Assembly (NCBI GenBank): GCA_022316685.1 | Contig: JAKJHU010000005.1 | Coordinates: forward strand, 14,362,707-14,426,706 | Reading direction: 5' to 3' | DNA: 64,000 bases | Source: Progne subis subis | Lineage: Eukaryota > Chordata > Aves > Passeriformes > Hirundinidae | Part shown: one piece after another, positions 1 through 12,720 of the stretch | Position numbering within the stretch: position 1 is the stretch's first letter | Layout of the letters: each line of letters starts with the position of its first letter | Position numbers and translations under genes: made by a program | The notes under the pieces: model-generated | Seen by the model: only the letters and a program-made list of their open reading frames with translations | What the model was told of the DNA's origin: nothing | The model's database searches: none

Positions 1-3000
1 AATGTGAGTTATGAGAAAAAAGGTTATTAATTTGACTTAAATTTTGGTCCTATGCAATGCAAAGGGCATGGTATTGAGGTTTGTTTGTAATATTTTGCAC
101 TTAAAAATGGTAGTATGTTTCTACTTTTCAATATGGCATCCTAGCTAATGTTAAATTAACCATTAATCATTTAGGAACTTTTTAATGATTATTATTCCTA
201 TGCCCCTCTCTATTGATTCTGAAAAACTCACTAGATTGACCTCCAAAAAAACCCTTGGCATTTGAAGAAATGACATGTAGATGCGTGCTAGCTTCTCTGG
301 CTGAGTACGTTAGTAATTCATCTCTACAGAACAGACAATTAAATGTCCCTGGTATGTTGTAAATGGGAAAAGATTGCAATCTGCCATGGATCATCCTGAG
401 AATGGGTGCTTAATGAATCAAAGAAAAAACAGTCAGAAATTGAGTTTGATAAGATACACCTGCTAAGTTATGTGCTTTCTGATGATGAAGCTGTATCTAA
501 AGCAGCCGTTCTAGAAAATGGAAGGTGAATCTGAAAAAACTAGACAGGCAGGGCATACGAAAATGACTGAACCAATGTTTGTTGCTGTGTGAAATGGTCC
601 TTCAGATCAGACACCCTGTTATTGAATTGTCTACCTGTGACTATTTTTTGATTTATAAGTGCACTTCACACTGATATTTTTTTAGCAACAGTACATTTAT
701 ATTCATCCATCTAAATTATTCGTGCTATGATACATAGTCTAGCTCCGTAGCACTAGGAAATGAGGCAGTTACAGGTAAAGTTAATAAATCCCCTTTGACT
801 GCCTTCCCCTTTCAGAGCTGAATCCCAAGCCCATGGCTGGACAGCTACATTTGCTACACAGTACAGGGGGCATCTCAAAAAGGAAACCAAACAAACCTCT
901 TGCTTTTGCAGACGTTGTCCAAATTGAGTCTGAAGCAATGTGCCTCTTTCAGAATTGCCTCCACTGATTGTGAATGAGTGCTAGGAGCAGCTTACCAATG
1001 TGGTTGCAGCATTTTATTGGGGTTTATTTAGCTCACTACTCACAGTCTGACTTCAGCAGAGGCTGTGGGGGCCGCCCCAGCAGGCACCAGAGGAGCCTAC
1101 TGGGGGAGGCACTTATTTAGGGTGACTGAAGCAATTCTATAGTCAACTTCTTCATCTTTCTATGAGGGTCTTTTGACTATGGAGTTCCTCTTTAGGCAGT
1201 GGAAAACAAATACCACTGCTTAGCAGTTAGTAAGCTTGTCACACCCTAAAAAACTTCTGCCTGCAATTATCATGAAGAATACTATTAAACAGCCTTTCTA
1301 CGAGTTTTTAAGTGAAGTGTTGCACTGTTTCATGGATGGAGCCAGTGTCTCCTGCTAGGTTTTCTCAGTTATCTTCCCTCAGATTTGGGGCCATAGGGTT
1401 TTGACTTACTGTCTCTTTGTGAAAAAAAAAAAAAAAAAAAGAAGAAGAAAAAAATAAATAATTATTTAAAAAAAGAAAAAGAGATGCTTCAATAAAAAAA
1501 CACATGCCTGGCTTCATCTCTAGTCTGATATACCTGATAGCAGATGCTGCACATCCCTGCATCCTTCATAAGAAGCTGGCAGAGTGATTCTGTAAGTTAT
1601 ATTTTCAGGAATCTCTTTCTAAAAAAGGTGAAAATTAAAAAATAGGTGTTTCTTGTTTGCTGAAGGGAAATGGAGGAATTACTTCTGAATTTACTCTGAA
1701 TTGATAGTCCTCACTATTGCACCATGCCTGGATGGATAAATTATAGTTTACAATCTTGCTATTTTTATAAGAGATAGGGTATTAATGGTAGTAATGATTT
1801 TTTCCACTAAGTGATTCAGAAATTACTGTGTGTCTAATTTTTTTTTTTTTTTTTTACCTAGATGATGTCCATCTTTCCTGTATTACCTATGGGATTTGCT
1901 AGTCCCAAATCCTCTTTGTTCATACATTAACATGACAATGACATGTTTCTTTTTATGTCAAAACATTTACAGTGTACTTATCAAAATTAATAGAAGGTTT
2001 CAAATAAGCCTCTCTCATAGCATGTTTAAATTGTTTATTTCTAATTTTCTTATGAGCACTGTCAGTAAATTTAATTCTTCTTAGCAGAGCCCTCTACATT
2101 TTTGATAAAGTCGGGTGAAGTTTTTTCTCCCTTACTGTTCCCATTAGCCACAACAAATCTTTCTCTTGCTGCCTGGGCATGTTCTGACTGTCATTTCAAC
2201 ATTGACTCATCTCTGAGAAAAGATTAAGACTTTGACTCGACAGGTTATAATCCTCTGCCTGTGCCAGAAATGCAGTGCTCTGCTATCTTACAACAGCCAG
2301 CCCGTGCCTAAGGAGGCATGATGGCCCTGGCTGATGTAATTCAGCTTGTCCTGATTAGATAGGGGGGAAATACACACATATCTAATTGAAGCATGGGAAT
2401 TATTTTATTGGATTACGTAATGCACTTGGAAAACCTATGGTAATATTTATTAAATAAGCGTTCATTCCCATGTGTAACCTGGCTCACTTCATTACACAGG
2501 ATGAAGGTTGGAAACTGCATCCTGTGAAGTAGTTGGAGTTTTTCCCCATTGCTGAACAGGCAGCATTTTTCCTGTTCTTTCCAAATCATCCTTATGGTTC
2601 ACAACGATCTTCTCTCTTTCTCTACTGCTTTGTTTTATTGCACAAATGCTAAGAATGGCACTTGTTCCAGAGAGTATTACCAGAGCTTTAATAGATATTT
2701 CAGTATATTGTACACATTTAAGAAAACTTACCTTTTAAAATATGTAGCAATGCAGTTACATGCAACACAGCTCGTGAATTTTCTTACGTGCTCAGTTTTC
2801 TACCATCTGCTTTGCACACAGTACTCGGGCTTGTGGAGCAGCTTCCAGGATTTTGGCATTTTTATTGCAGATGCCATGCTTCTTCCCTGTTAGAATTCCA
2901 AGCTTTTCTTTAATCTGAAAAGCAACATACATAGGTTATACACTAGCTGACAAAGATGGAAATTGAAGAAAAATAATTTCCATAGGAAACAGCCTGAAAT

Positions 3001-5156
3001 GCCTGGTAGGACTAAATCATATCAGGTTGGCCGATACTTATTCTCAATTTATACTTAACTGTCATTAATTGCCATACTAAGGTAATGTAGCCATCCAGCT
3101 TAGAAAAATGACAGAAAAATCCCGAGGATCATTATAAAAGCATAGTTTTCATTAATATATTTTGGCGTTTGGAACTGTATTTTGCTTCCCAGAGGGCATA
3201 GCTGGGAGAAAGACAAAAGTAGATTTCTGGCACTCATGTGAGAGGAGGACCCTGCCTGTTGTCAGGGAAAGGCTGCATTATCACCTCTTTGACCTGGAGG
3301 TTGCCTCAAGCTGGCAGCTGGCTGTGGGGAGAACTGGGCAAAAAGTTTGAGCTACAAACAAGTGAAAGCAAATAAAAGTATAAATAGGCCCTGAAATTGA
3401 TTAATCAACTAATCCAAAAGCAGTTCTGTTTATAACTATTTCCTGACTCGTTTCTGGCAGCATCCAACCGGCCCTGCTTTCCCAGCACAGACGGAGGAAG
3501 GTTCAGGTTCACAGCAGAGCTGTGCTGGGGCAGGTTTAGGGTTGGTCATGTCAGTTCCCTCTGCAGAGCCACGTGGCAGCTTTGGATGTGCAAACCTCTG
3601 CTACGTCCCTGTGATGCTAGACCCATGCCCACTGCACTCTGGCATGCCTGGAGGATGCAGGGACTCGGGCAGGTCACAGCATGGCTGGCAGAAGTCTTCC
3701 CACTGCCCATTCTTCAGCTATCCATTCTAACCCTGCTCCTCCTTTCCGTGCCTAGTGAAGCCTTGAGGTGAAAGGCAGGCCCACCAAAGTCGACAGCAAA
3801 ACTCCACCTGTGCAGAGGAAATTCAGCTGCTGCCTGGAGCTACAAAGTGACTCTCCTCATTCAGCCTTAGTGTCTGCCGGAAAAAGACTGAGCAAATATG
3901 CCATTTTTGAGATGTGTGAACCCAAACACAACGTCAAGGTGTTCTGACACAATTTCAAAAGCCAAATGCATTCAAATATAGCAATTTGTGTCTCAGCCAA
4001 AGATAGCATTAAAGCCAGCAATAGCGTGCCTCAGTAGCTGAAGCTGTGTCCCGTGCTTCACTGGGGACATCCTGCGTGTTCGAGGCCTGGCCAGGAGCAC
4101 GCACTGCGTCGAGTCAAAGCAGCTACCTAGGCCAAGCACCAGTAAAACCCTTGAAATCATCCTTCTTTCCTGAACACTGGAGACTTACTGAAGTCCATAG
4201 CTGAAACCCCAGTTCAAAGGCAGCTTTAGGGGAAGTTCATCAGAATCGCTCTATTGCAGCAGCACTGTCCCTCAGAGAGTTGCTCGCTCGTGCCTTCCCT
4301 TGCCACAATCTCTGATGACCACGGGAAGCAGATGTTTTGATTTCCATAATACTTTTTCACTTCTCAGGTGCACTTCATTTGCTCTTATTAATAGTGGAAC
4401 AGCTTTGATTTGGAGCAAATTTGGCTTCTATAGCCAGCTAGGTAGAAGTATCCCCATTATTTTAGCTGGGAACCATTTCACATGTGTAGGGCTTTTCTTA
4501 CATTTACTGGGCACCAGAAATCAATCAGAGTGCAGGAAACAAAAAATCTTGAAGGTTCATCAATATTTCAGGTCCAATGAACAACACATTCAATTTTATT
4601 TGGAAAGGGATTGGAAATTTTGCTCAGTTTGCAGCTTTGAAACAGAGCAAGCCCAGTTCACTGGAACTGAAACCTTGAGCAGGTGACAGTGCCAGATGCT
4701 CCACCTGCCCCTTGCTGCCACCCAGTCCAGCACACCCACGTGGAATGCCATCCATGGGACCACAGAGCACTGCAGAGCGGCAGAGATTTCACATGATTTA
4801 TTTGTTTCTCCCACACTTAATGTTGGAAAGGGCCCTGACATGGCGGGAGTAGACAATTTTTAGCCTGTCTCTGAGACTTGGGACCAAAACTCTTGCCCTT
4901 CTGCCACCACCCTGTTTACAGATGGCACTGACAATTGGGGGAGCAAAAACTCAGCCCCTCCTTTCCTCAGGGCTAGCTTTTAGCCTGATGGTCTATTTTT
5001 TGCCTCAAGGACAACAAAATGTTATCCAGAAAAATTAACCTAATTTCCAGAAAGCACAAGGGCAGCTGTAAGTCAGGTGTAACAGACCTAAAGACATTTG
5101 GAAAGATATGAAAATTTATATCTTTGCATAAGCGCTACAGCTTTCTGTTCTTTCTT

Positions 5157-5158
<2 letters not shown>

Positions 5159-5230
<72 letters not shown>

Positions 5231-5232
5231 GT
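5159..5232. repeat. T40 homopolymer plus (GT)n microsatellite
   Basis: Forty consecutive T residues (5159-5198) follow a short TTTC repeat and run directly into an imperfect GT dinucleotide repeat (5199-5232). This is a compound simple repeat, probably length-polymorphic. Confidence 0.95.
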
Positions 5233-6773
5233 TAAATTATTTGCAAGATTATTGCAGCTTTATTCTTGCTTGATAAGTAGTGGGAATTTCTGTGGCTTGG
5301 ACTACAGCAACAATTTGAGAACCTCTAACAGGACCTGACCCCAACAGGATCATAGTTTGTCCTCATATTTTCTTTTCTGCAGGAGTTTAATTTTCTGAAA
5401 CTTATCTCCTGACTTCTCTATTTTCTGAGTGACTGTTTCCTTTAAGGCTCATCAGTTTTCTACCAGTTAAAAGTGTACCAGATTGTCTAATGGAACAAGT
5501 GTCATGATTCTGGAAAAGTATTTCCAAAGCATGTATATTCTTGTTTGACTCACAGTGTTTCTCTCAGTGGGAGAGTTACTGTGCTTTGAAGAACATGTTA
5601 CGTACCAGTTAGTCAGGTATCCTGGCAATTACATGTAGCTTTTTAAAGGAACATCATGCCTTTTTGTGCAGTTTTGACTTGCTTTTATGTACTTTTCTTG
5701 GCAGCTTTCTCCTTCTACTTTTTTTATCCCCCAAACTGCACCATTGTTTTCAAGAGTCTCAGAAAATTAGATATTAATGTTTTGATTTTATTCTTCCTGC
5801 TCAATAATAATGCCCTTCTCTCTCTATTTTTGTTTTCCTCCTATTTAAATGTGATTAATGTAGAGCAACACAAAAATAAATCTTCCAGTTGCTGAAAATG
5901 CAGTTCAGGGGTACAGTTTCCAGAGGTGATAAAAAGAACAACCCACAAAGAAATGGAGGTTTGATTTTCCCTTCTTGGTGGGCAAGGCAACGTGTGGAAT
6001 CAAACGTATAGTTAGAATCCAGCTGAAATGGTAAGCCACAACCTTCAAGAAGAAGCTGTGTGGATGTGTTGAATCCCAGAGAGAAATTCTTCCCATTGTA
6101 ACTGCAGGGAAACACAGGATTCTGCTGTGCTGTTAAAGGCAGGACACAACTTCTTTGGAGTTTTTCCCACCATTGCCATCTTCCAGAGGTGGGCAGGGCT
6201 GGACTCTGCTCCCTCGCCTTCTACATGTCCGGTGTGATTTTCTCTGCCTGCAGCTGCCCTGGGGGACCTGCCCTGGCAGCTGTGCCAGGTGGGCTCGGCA
6301 GCAGCTCCCACCACCCCTCCTGGCTGAGGCACTGCCTGGCCTCTGGCGCCTGGAAAGCTGCAGATGTTAGAAAAGGCTTCTCTCTTTGCTCTGTTTTGCC
6401 CTCCTTGGGATTAGCAAAGACCCTGTACTGTGGGCAGGCTGCCCAGAAAGGCAGGCAGGCATGGAAAAGGAGACTGAAGCTTTGTCTTTAACACTTCCTA
6501 AGGAAAAAGAAGTTTTCTTTATATCAGAGCAAATAATGGGCATGTGATAAATCAGCATGAGAGAATGGATATGGCAGTTTTACTGCAAGAAAAACTCAGT
6601 GGGGAAAGGCACTAAACTTTGCCTCTTCCTCTTGTTTCCAAACACCCTTTCAGGTTAAACTCATTTATTCTGTACTAAATTTGCAGGGTATTATCTACAC
6701 AGTCATTCTGGGTTTTTTAATCTCTGGAGACTTAATTCATGTGAAGTACCCAAAGGTGTAAAATACACCATTT

Positions 6774-6960
6774 AAAAACAAAACAAAACAAAACAAAACA
6801 AAACCCCAAAACAAAACAAAAACCACAAAAAACCCCACCACAACCCGAACAAACAAGAGCAAAAAATCCCAAACAAACAAACAAAAAATTCAAACGAATA
6901 TCCACCAAAAAAAAACTAAAAAACCCACCAAAACAAACAAACAAACCTTAAAAAAACCCC
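6774..6960. repeat. AC-rich low-complexity tract (CAAAA/CAAA units)
   Basis: About 190 bases are built almost only of A and C, opening with clean AAAAC pentamers and degrading into CAAA, CCAAA and CCCCA variants. Read on the other strand this gives an artificial Phe/Val/Cys/Gly-rich frame. I read it as a decayed simple repeat and not as coding sequence. Confidence 0.9.
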
Positions 6961-9292
6961 TAAACTCTGTGTTGGACTGGATGTCGCTCATTTTAAATTC
7001 TTCCATCCCAGATTACTCTTGTTTTCTATAACAGCTTCATACCCAAAAGCACTTCCCTCCTTTAAATAATGAAACAATGAGGCGTTAGTTGTATACAGCT
7101 CTTAGGTAAGTCAGGGTGAGGAAAAAACTAGAGTTAGATACAGGACAAGAGTAGAAAGAAGTTGTAGGAGATGCTCCTTGGGTGACAGAGAAAAGTGTGG
7201 GGGTGTGGAGAAGGCCTAAACTTCTCCATCTGCAATAGCACTGGGGAGAACACCAGTGGCCGATTATAAGAGAGAACAAAGAGCACGACTCACCAGGGAC
7301 CCCCGAGTGCATTTTACCTTATGTATATTATGTGATAGGTGCGGGTAGTTACAGACTTCTGAGGGTTAACTCCACACCCTGAAATTCCCTTTTAATAACA
7401 GTAAGTATCACATGCAGATAAAATCGGCTGTGCTCCATCATTCTTTCCATCCCCCCTGGGAAGAGAGTATGAAATCTGTCTGGGCTGGCATCCATGCAGC
7501 CAAAGGCTCATTCTCCCTTCCACAACCCCAGGCTCATCGTGCACACACCTCCCTAATGCGCTGGAATTGGCTTAATTTGATCTTGACAAAATAAAATTAA
7601 GTAAGCACAAAACCACTAAAGTTATTATAAAGAGTGACTTTCTAAATCACTGTTTAACTTCATGCCATGCCAGGAGATAATCCCCAGCTAAATCCAGCCT
7701 CAACTGAAAAGAAATATGCAACTAGTTCAGCTCACTATACTTTAGACATCAACAGCAGAGTAACTAAAACTACTAACCACTCTTTTAAAATTGCCTCTTT
7801 CCCCAGGTTATTTTAGCATGAAATGATCTGGATGATCACCCTTGAAATCAATTTCAACTTCCAGGTGCAGATGATGTTAAATTAAAAAAAAGTATATCTC
7901 TTTCAGATACTCTTGTACCAAAGAGTTGAGATGATCTGCCTGTTCCACCACTTTCCCAGTTTGTTCAAGTTGAGCATACAGAGATGGAAACCAGTTTTGT
8001 CTTCATTGCAGAACAAGATGTAAGCGTATTCAACTGACAGAAGCTGTGATTATATTGTGATTACATAAATTCACATTTAGATGTAAGATCAGATCCTGAG
8101 TAAGTGTAAAATCATTACAACCCTGTTGAATTAATTGAATTTCTGCTCGTTTTCTTCAGCTGAGACTGACTAGAGATGAACTTTGAGTAATCTTCAGCTG
8201 TCTATTACTAGCATAATTAGTAATTTGCTTTTCCAAGCATCTTGCATTCTATCCATTAATTTATGTGGAGCTCCTCATCAATGTTTCTTGTAGCTTGAAC
8301 ATGAAGCAGGGATCCTTCTTGCTGAATCAGGGCTTACTGCATATACTACCAATCACTTTTCTCACAAGGGTGCTTAAAATAGCATCTTCAGCCCATCATA
8401 GTTCACTGGGAAATCTGTCAGCAAATTTCACATTTCTATTATTACAAGACCAATTTTAGAACTAGAAAAAAGAAAAAACCATAGCAATGATTAAGCTGCA
8501 GGTGGAGATGGGTCAGTGCTGCAAATACTTTCATATGAAGTGCCAAAATTTCAGAGTGAATTCACTTTTAGCATGTTCATATTATCTTGAATTGGTTTTC
8601 CACAAACATTTGGTCGATTAAAATGTTGATTGACAACATTATTTACACTTCATTTCTTACAAAGCTGCATATGCAAATATTCATGGCTAATAAGTTTGCA
8701 TTAGCATGAGCAATTACTCTTGCTAGAAATGCTCACACATTTCTGAGTTTAGGATAGTGGGAAGATCCCTCCATATTGTGGGCAGTATGGAACTGTGTGC
8801 TTCTATCTCAAAGACTTCCTCCAGGCACAGTTTAAATTAATCTGTTGACATGCAGAACCCCAGAACTGAAGCTGTAATGACTGGGGGAGGTGGAGAGTGG
8901 GTGCCATATGACTTACTGACTAGTAAGCTTAAATAGCTGAAACCATGCTACTGCCCAGAAACATCATAAAAACATAAACACAAGTGGTTAAAACATTTCT
9001 AATAATACATCTTGAGAGAAATCACAAGTACATGTGCTATAATTATGGAGCATTCATTATTTAGTCACTTCTATCAAATATTACTTTAAAATCAATCCAG
9101 TCTAGCACTGGGTTTAGACCAGACTGCAGGCACACTGGTTATATCAGAAGATAAAGGACTTCTGACATGCTCCTAAAAGAGAAAAAAGAGAAAAAATTCC
9201 TCAACATCTATGAGACTAGACATCTATTAGTAAAGAATTAGGTAACTAATGCCTTGGCTAGTCACTGTGTTGAAGAAAAAGTCTGATTTAAA

Positions 9293-9660
9293 TCATCATT
9301 TAGGATTGGAAGGGACATGTAGTTTGAACCACCCTGCTGTGGATAGGGGTGCCACCCCCTAGAGCAGGTGTCTCAGGGCCCCATGTAACCTGGCCTTGAA
9401 CCCTTCCAGGATGGGGCATCCACAATTACTCTTGGCAACCTGAGCCAGTGTCTCACTATCCTCTGAGTAAAAAATTTCTTCCTAAAATCTTTTCTAAATC
9501 TCTCCTCTTCTAGTGTAAAAACCTTCCCCTTTGTGCTGTCACTATCTGCTCCTGCAAGAAGTTACTCTCCCTCCTTTTTCATAAGCCCCCTGTAAGTATG
9601 GGAAGGCTGCAATGGCGTTCTCCCAGAGCCTTCCCTTGTCTCCAGGCTGAACAATGCGCA
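9293..9660 (-). mobile_element. CR1 LINE, 3' fragment
   Basis: The stretch reads as the reverse complement of a CR1 3' end. From the left it carries the decayed terminal repeat, the AAGGGACAT-type motif, a tract matching 'ggccttgaacccttccaggatggggcatcc' in style, and then the 'atttcttcctaaaatc' and 'tctcctcttctagt' motifs typical of the 3' part of CR1. It is 5'-truncated, as most avian copies are. The right boundary is uncertain by several tens of bases. Substitutions relative to the usual CR1 pattern suggest moderate age. Confidence 0.85.
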
Positions 9661-12442
9661 CACATACCTCCTTGGAACAGTTTTCTGGGCTCTGTAGCCC
9701 TGTTCCAGCCACATTCTGAAGAGTGTCTTAGAGTCCCTCCCAGCACAGCACAACATAGAGGTGGTGCTGCTGAACTGACTCACTCTTGGGGGGGCAGCCA
9801 GAGACCAGACACTGTCTGAAGAACTTTTAAGATGTGGAGAACTGGCTGACTTCAGTTGGAAACCAAAGTAAAAAATAAAATGAGACTATAATAACTTGCT
9901 GTGCCTGTGAAATTTGAAGGCTTAACCAAGCATTGCAGATATGTCATTATGAAATATGACTTCATGTTTTTTCACAGATGTGTCCCTCGGGGACCAAACA
10001 TCACTCTGTATAAGTTGTTTTACATACGGTTGACTTTGAGCAAACCTATAAAATCTGTAACTGTTATGACAGTCAGTGTAAGAAACACAAATCATGAAGA
10101 ATGTATTTAAGTCCTTACTATCCTCCTGGGTTTTTCGTAATTTCAAGTAAAAAGACAATAAAAAGCAGGGGGTTTTTTTTATGGACAGATTTTTGGTGTA
10201 GTTTTTTGTTACAGTCCTAGGGATAGGCTTCAGGACAAAGATCTTTACATCATAATTTTGGGGTCCTAATAATATACACATGCATAAATTATTTTTTAAA
10301 TGCAACAGTAATTAGGAAGCTGAACAATGTATGCTGCTATTAAAACAGAGTCTTGTAGGCCATAAAAAACTTTCCTTAACACATATATTTGTTCAAAGAA
10401 AATTAAATTCATAGTCTCTAGGTATTGCTTTGAAAAACTGATATCAATAAGGATGCAAGATCTGAAGATAGGAAAACTTCAGAAAGACAAATTAATAAAA
10501 AACCTCAATCTAACAATTTTTTTCTGGACTCTAAACATTCTGCTAATAAGCAAAAGAATTGCTAACTGCTGGCTGGGTGCTGCTGAGTTGTGCTGTTCCT
10601 GCTTCATCTGCCACCATATTATTATTATTTTGCCTCAAGCATTGCTGTGGAGCTCACTTTAGCTAATGATCATGCAACTAACAGTCTGTGAGCTTTAATA
10701 TCTACAGGAAACAAAGTGGAATTTGTCCATACACTATTAGCCATGCTTTCTAAACACACTTCCTTTGGCCATTTGTATTGAACATTACATTTAATGCCTA
10801 CTCTACTATATTCACATACTGGATATAAAGAAAAAAACTATAAAGAAAAATTTTATAGGCCAGTACGTAGAAGTCTACATAAAAATATTTGGCACACCCT
10901 TGTAACACAAAACCAGATCAACTTAGATCATTGCCCAGTTTTTGGAGTAAATGCAAGAGATGAGAAGCAGCAGGTCAGTAGACTGGCAGCCAATAATAAT
11001 GACAATTTATCGAAAGACTCAGTTTTTGCCTGAGGTCATCTAATTACACGTGTTGTACCGCAATGAGGTTTAACACAAGGGCAATTAAAGCTTCCATTTT
11101 GAGGAGGTAAAAAAGTCTAACTCTGGGGTGAATCAAAGGGGAGGAGAGGCAGCTGGGGTAAAATCAGCAAGGGTTCCTGATCTACGAGTCCCTTAAACAT
11201 GGTAGGGATTAATATTGCTAGTGATTGCCACCCTAACCACCACTGCCCCCAAAGCGATGGTTATTGAGCTGTAGTCAGGAGAAAAGCTGGCTGCTTTGGG
11301 TTCCCAGAGTGAGCTGGGAAGGCTCAGAAGCCCAGTCCTTTCTCTGCTCTGCTGCATTTGCTACAGTGTGGCTGAGAAGACCCGTTTCTTAGGGCAGTGA
11401 AGTAATTTGTGAACTGTCCAGAAAGCACGAGAAAAGGGAACTGGGGAAAGCAAGCAGAGGGTTCCTTTCAGGCAAGCTGTTGTTGACTCAGAGTCTAGTC
11501 CCTCTACACTATGTTTCCCTGTTCCACAAATAGCTTTGCAACAGAAAAAAAGACCAGGAAAAGTGAAATTACTATATCATGTTTTCACCACTGTCTTTCC
11601 ATTTTTGAACACAATTATTACACTCTCTCTCTCTCTCTGGTCACTTGTTCAGTTGGTCAAATTTCACCTCATTAGCTAAAAAATGAGAAGTACTTGAGAT
11701 TTACTGGTTCTTTTCAAGTGTTCAGTGGCAGAGACAGGAATCTTCCCTCCTGATTTGGATTCAGAAATGCTTGAGTTTAGGACCTCCTAACATACACCCA
11801 AATGAAGTGCTAGGAAGCTTTTGAACATTTAAGGATCTCCACTTACTCTAAAACATGGCTCAAGGACTAAACACTCTCTGCAAGGCAAGCGTAAGGCTTA
11901 TTGTCTATACCTCAACTCTGCTATTTGTCAGCAACCAAGATTGAGATCCTGGGTATTTTCGATATTCCCACTTTGAAGCTAGTGAAAATATAGTCAGTTC
12001 ACTCATACCTATTTCAGTTTTGCTTAGAATAACAGATTTAATTTTTCATGTGGTGGAATGTAATCACCCAAAGTGCTTGGAAAGGGTAAAGTACTGTAAA
12101 GGCATATTAATTCTCTGAATCCTTTGTTTAGTTTCATTTCATCATATTCTACTTCCTTATTCCTGCCCCGTTTTGCTCAATACAAGTTTTCCACCAAAGC
12201 CAGTTTGTAATCTACAAAGAAGATTCCTACAGAACCTTGCTTTACTCTCCTACATATTTTTTGTTATATATTCTACATTGTACTCTGTAGGTCTGTACTT
12301 TACTGACGTAGCTTCAGAGCTGAGTATTTCAGGAACAAAGACCATCTCTTAGAGACAGGGTTGGTGTATATAAGCACCCAACGTTGTTTATATCACGTGC
12401 TTTAGGAAAAATGCAGATCATCCGGAAAAAGCCCAGGGTAGG
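9661..12442. other. Intergenic DNA, no gene seen
   Basis: There are only short chance frames, the longest a 127-codon minus-strand frame at 9922-10305 with no recognisable domain and lysine-rich composition from AT-rich DNA. A short CT repeat lies at 11622-11638. I see no RNA gene or clear repeat. Confidence 0.55.
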
Positions 12443-12720
12443 CAAGAAGAGGAGCTGTGAGAAAAATGGGATTGTTTAGTCTAGAAAATGGGGGATGTGA
12501 GAAGCCTTTCAATATTTAAAGATTATTGCAAAAGAACCCCCATGCATAAATTCCCATGTGACTGAAGACAGGGCAAAAAGCAACTGTTCATGCTACAGCA
12601 TGAGAGATTTCAGATGACCTTCTGGAAAACTTCCTCATGGTTAGTGGCAGTTCAAGACTGGAGTATGCACTGGGGAAGTAGTGGAGTACTTAATTGAGGT
12701 AGTAAGGGATAAATCCCCTG
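12443..12720 (+). mobile_element. Old CR1 LINE 3' fragment
   Basis: The plus strand follows the order of the ancient CR1 3' region: a 'gaagaggagctgtgag' start, 'ttgtttagtctagaaaa', a 'tttaaagattatt' segment, then motifs resembling the end of the CR1 reverse-transcriptase frame and its 3' UTR. It is highly decayed with no open frame. Assignment rests on order and style of motifs only. Confidence 0.6.

Larger units (their letters stand above)
1..9292. other. Intergenic DNA, no gene seen
   Basis: No open frame here has conserved-looking content, splice context or domain motifs, and all frames are short (at most about 130 codons). The stretch is AT-rich. It carries an A-rich low-complexity run at 1423-1484, a T run at 1838-1855, a T40 tract joined to a GT repeat at 5159-5232 and an AC-rich tract at 6774-6960. 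Two patches rich in homeodomain- or POU-like words (about 2290-2420 and 8560-8760) resemble conserved non-coding elements by eye, but I cannot test conservation. Confidence 0.6.

Noticed and set aside
7830..7870. Minus-strand stretch reading EVEID, similar to part of PPP1R14C exon 2
   Set aside because: Similarity is limited to five residues, flanking residues do not match and there is no suitable acceptor and donor pair.
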